Part shown: one piece after another, positions 6,270 through 8,031 of the stretch
Position numbering within the stretch: the stretch's first letter is position 1
Layout of the letters: each line of letters begins with the position of its first letter
Origin: Bacillota bacterium
GTDB lineage: Bacteria; Bacillota; Negativicutes; Veillonellales; Negativicoccaceae
Direction: 5' to 3'
Assembly (NCBI GenBank): GCA_023418435.1
Contig: JAEZZT010000015.1
Span: 1-8,031, forward strand
Length of the DNA stretch: 8,031 bases
Notes under the pieces: generated by a model
The model's input: the letters and a program-made list of their open reading frames with translations, nothing else
Database searches by the model: none
What the model was told of the DNA's origin: nothing
Made by a program: the position numbers and the translations under genes

Positions 6270-6812
6270 CTAATCTACCGCGTAACATTCCGGACGCAAT
6301 ACTCCTACATACGGCAGTTGTCGGTAGGACTCCGCAAAATCCAAACCATAACCGACCACAAATTCATCCGGCACGGTAAATCCCGTATATTTGACTTCCA
6401 CATCCATTTGTCGACGCGAAGGCTTGCTCAGCAAAGTCACGATGTCCACCGAAGCGGCCCCTCGCTCTTGCAACATTTTGCGCAAGTAATAGAGCGTGGT
6501 CCCCGTATCGACGATATCCTCGACGACCAAGACTCGGCGCTGTGCAATATCCACGCCGAGATCTTTCCGTATTTTGATCTCGCCACTCGTCTGGGTACCG
6601 CTACCATAGCTGGAAACCGCCATGAAGTCGATTTCCACATCCAAATCCAAATGGCGCATCAAGTCCGCCATAAAAAGCACGGACCCTTTCAAAATACCTA
6701 CCAAGAGCAATTTTTCACCGGCATAATCGCGTGAAATTTCTTTCCCCAATTCCGTTACGCGTTTTTCAATCTCTTCCTTTGTCACCAGTATTTTTTCCAC
6801 ATTGCGATGCAT
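6270..6812 (-). CDS. hpt: hypoxanthine phosphoribosyltransferase
   Basis: 180 residues, the standard bacterial size. It salvages hypoxanthine (often guanine too) with PRPP to give IMP or GMP in the cytoplasm. The pyrophosphate loop LKGS is at 41-44, the flexible active-site loop SSYGSGT at 67-73, the PRPP-binding signature VLVVEDIVDTGTT at 94-106 and the purine-binding segment VPDEFVVGYGLD at 147-158. The ATG at 6812 has a GGGAGGG Shine-Dalgarno (6825-6819) 6 nt upstream, and lies within the end of tilS (47-nt overlap). The tilS-hpt-ftsH order is widely conserved in Firmicutes; in Bacillus subtilis TilS and HprT have been reported to regulate ftsH expression, and the same order here makes that worth considering. 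Confidence 0.96.
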   Translation of the reverse strand: MHRNVEKILVTKEEIEKRVTELGKEISRDYAGEKLLLVGILKGSVLFMADLMRHLDLDVEIDFMAVSSYGSGTQTSGEIKIRKDLGVDIAQRRVLVVEDIVDTGTTLYYLRKMLQERGAASVDIVTLLSKPSRRQMDVEVKYTGFTVPDEFVVGYGLDFAESYRQLPYVGVLRPECYAVD

Positions 6813-8031
6813 AACCAGCCCTCCCGGCCACTTTTACTAGATAATATTCATCCTTCTTCACCAAAGGTATTTCGGCAACTGCATATTTGTCCGCCCAATA
6901 TACCTGAACATCGTCCGCCAATAAGACAATCTTATCCCTTTGCGAACGAGGCACTTTATGATCAATCAGCCAATCTTTCCATTTTTTGCTTCCTGCACGA
7001 GTCCGAATCCGATCCCCGGGCCGACGATACCGCAAACATAAATTTCCCTGGACAAGAGAAACGGGGATGCAAATACCGTCCGTAGCGATGGTATCCACCT
7101 TGCGCAAATACGCCCGCACATCTCCGAGCTGCATTTTTCCATCGACATCCGGATAAACGGCCGTGTCGACAAAATCCTCCCGGGCTTCGGCTTTTCGCCA
7201 ACGCGCCTGTGTCGCGGTTATTTCCAATTCCCAGCCCCACGCGCGAAACATCAATCCCGTTCTTCCCTTGCGTACATACTCATCGAGGCGGAGTATCATG
7301 TCCCGATCCGGAGTCTCCGCCATGTACTCCTCGCAAATATATCGTAACAGCCGATGGCGAACGGCCGGCGGGAACCGGTCATAGTCACTGCGAGCCAAGA
7401 CAATATCCTTGCTTTCCACTCGTAACAGCTTGGTTGCGGTTTGCGCAGAAGCAGCCAAACAATCTTCATCTTCCCCGGCAATCTCCCCCAACCGACAAAG
7501 CGCCATGGAGATTTGCGGATTGTAACGCCGTAAGTACGGTAACACTTCATGGCGCAAGGCATTGCGCAAATAGTGCGTATCGGCATTCGTTTCATCGATG
7601 CAAGGCGAGTACGGTACATTCTCCAAGTATGCCTCGATGTCCGCCCTCGTTGCCTTGAGAAAGGGGCGGATGATATCGCTTGTGCAGGGCCTCATGCCGA
7701 TCAAGCCTCGCGTCCCCGTCCCACGCAAAATATGGTGCAAAATGGTTTCCGCCTGATCATCTGCATGATGTGCCGTGGCAATTTTTCCGTAGCCTTCGGC
7801 CGCCGCTACTTGACGAATCGCTTGGTAACGCAATCGTCGTGCCGCAGTTTCAATCGACTCCCCGGTCGCAGCCGCCTCCGCTCGCACCTCGATGTCCGCC
7901 CGATAAAAGGGAATCCCCTCCTGTCGTGCGAAGTATTCCACCGCCGGTGGCTCCAAGTCCGCCGACTTGCGCAGGTGGTGATGTACATACATCACCGCAA
8001 CCGCAAAGCCCGCCACCTTGCTCTCCTGCAC
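6766..8031 (-). CDS. tilS: tRNA(Ile)-lysidine synthase, 5' end missing
   Basis: The final 421 codons of TilS; the gene continues beyond 8031. TilS uses ATP and lysine to convert the wobble C34 of the CAU-anticodon isoleucine tRNA to lysidine, so that it reads AUA; it is essential in most bacteria. The PP-loop SGGxDS lies outside the window, by inference some tens of residues upstream. Visible-residue numbering: HHHLR (17-21) matches the family's xNHxLR, TAHHADDQAET (86-96) is the second catalytic motif, and DETN...RN..R (146-160) is also typical. The middle region fits the substrate-binding domain. RRPGDRI (336-342) and KKWKDWLIDHKVPRSQRDKI (349-368) belong to the C-terminal TilS domain. The first codon in the window is GTG read as valine in an internal position, not a start. 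It ends in TGA 47 nt inside hpt, and the last residues after about 400 are an extra, unconserved-looking tail. Confidence 0.95.
   Translation of the reverse strand: MQESKVAGFAVAVMYVHHHLRKSADLEPPAVEYFARQEGIPFYRADIEVRAEAAATGESIETAARRLRYQAIRQVAAAEGYGKIATAHHADDQAETILHHILRGTGTRGLIGMRPCTSDIIRPFLKATRADIEAYLENVPYSPCIDETNADTHYLRNALRHEVLPYLRRYNPQISMALCRLGEIAGEDEDCLAASAQTATKLLRVESKDIVLARSDYDRFPPAVRHRLLRYICEEYMAETPDRDMILRLDEYVRKGRTGLMFRAWGWELEITATQARWRKAEAREDFVDTAVYPDVDGKMQLGDVRAYLRKVDTIATDGICIPVSLVQGNLCLRYRRPGDRIRTRAGSKKWKDWLIDHKVPRSQRDKIVLLADDVQVYWADKYAVAEIPLVKKDEYYLVKVAGRAGYASQCGKNTGDKGRD

Noticed and set aside
8029..8031. GTG at the window edge as the start of tilS
   Set aside because: The upstream PP-loop motif SGGxDS is required in TilS and is absent, so the GTG is an internal valine codon and the gene is cut by the window.
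1..8031. CRISPR array, insertion sequence, tRNA or rRNA gene, toxin-antitoxin or defence system
   Set aside because: No regularly spaced repeats, transposase motifs, cloverleaf-like sequence or relevant protein motifs were seen; all coding space is taken by housekeeping genes.

Overview
This window looks like an ordinary piece of bacterial chromosome from a Firmicute. The gene set and order (tilS-hpt-ftsH, then birA-coaX-dusB, then greA) and the close similarity of the proteins to Firmicute families support this. The placement of birA and coaX directly after ftsH, together with roughly 50% GC coding DNA and AT-rich intergenic gaps, makes a member of the Negativicutes (Veillonella/Megasphaera/Selenomonas relatives) my best guess. 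That guess is inference from recalled gene order; no rRNA or marker search was possible.

Every gene I accept lies on the minus strand, so biological order runs from high to low coordinates. (1) 8031-6270: the 3' part of tilS (tRNA-Ile2 lysidine synthetase), overlapping hpt (hypoxanthine phosphoribosyltransferase) by 47 nt. (2) 6269-4239: ftsH, the membrane AAA+ zinc protease, with its own near-consensus promoter, a TTG start and a strong intrinsic terminator. (3) 4235-1422: a compact unit of birA (biotin ligase/repressor), coaX (type III pantothenate kinase) and dusB (tRNA dihydrouridine synthase). It is driven by a perfect TTGACA-N17-TATAAT promoter, and coaX and dusB overlap. (4) 1421-1253: an AT-rich gap with overlapping inverted repeats and a probable greA promoter. 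(5) greA, closed by an 11-bp terminator hairpin. (6) 719-413: a 307-base gap holding a strong promoter with an operator-like dyad and a roughly 180-nt leader with several short inverted repeats. (7) The first 137 codons of a fold-type-I Orn/Lys/Arg decarboxylase, cut by the window edge.

The genes cover translation fidelity (TilS, DusB), purine salvage (Hpt), membrane protein quality control (FtsH), cofactor metabolism (BirA for biotinylation, CoaX for CoA), transcript elongation (GreA) and amino-acid decarboxylation. I see no mobile element, CRISPR array, RNA gene or defence system, and no evidence of a new multi-gene system. The points worth a second look are regulatory: dyads in the decarboxylase and greA promoters, BirA-like half-sites at the birA promoter, and the overlapping hairpins between dusB and greA.
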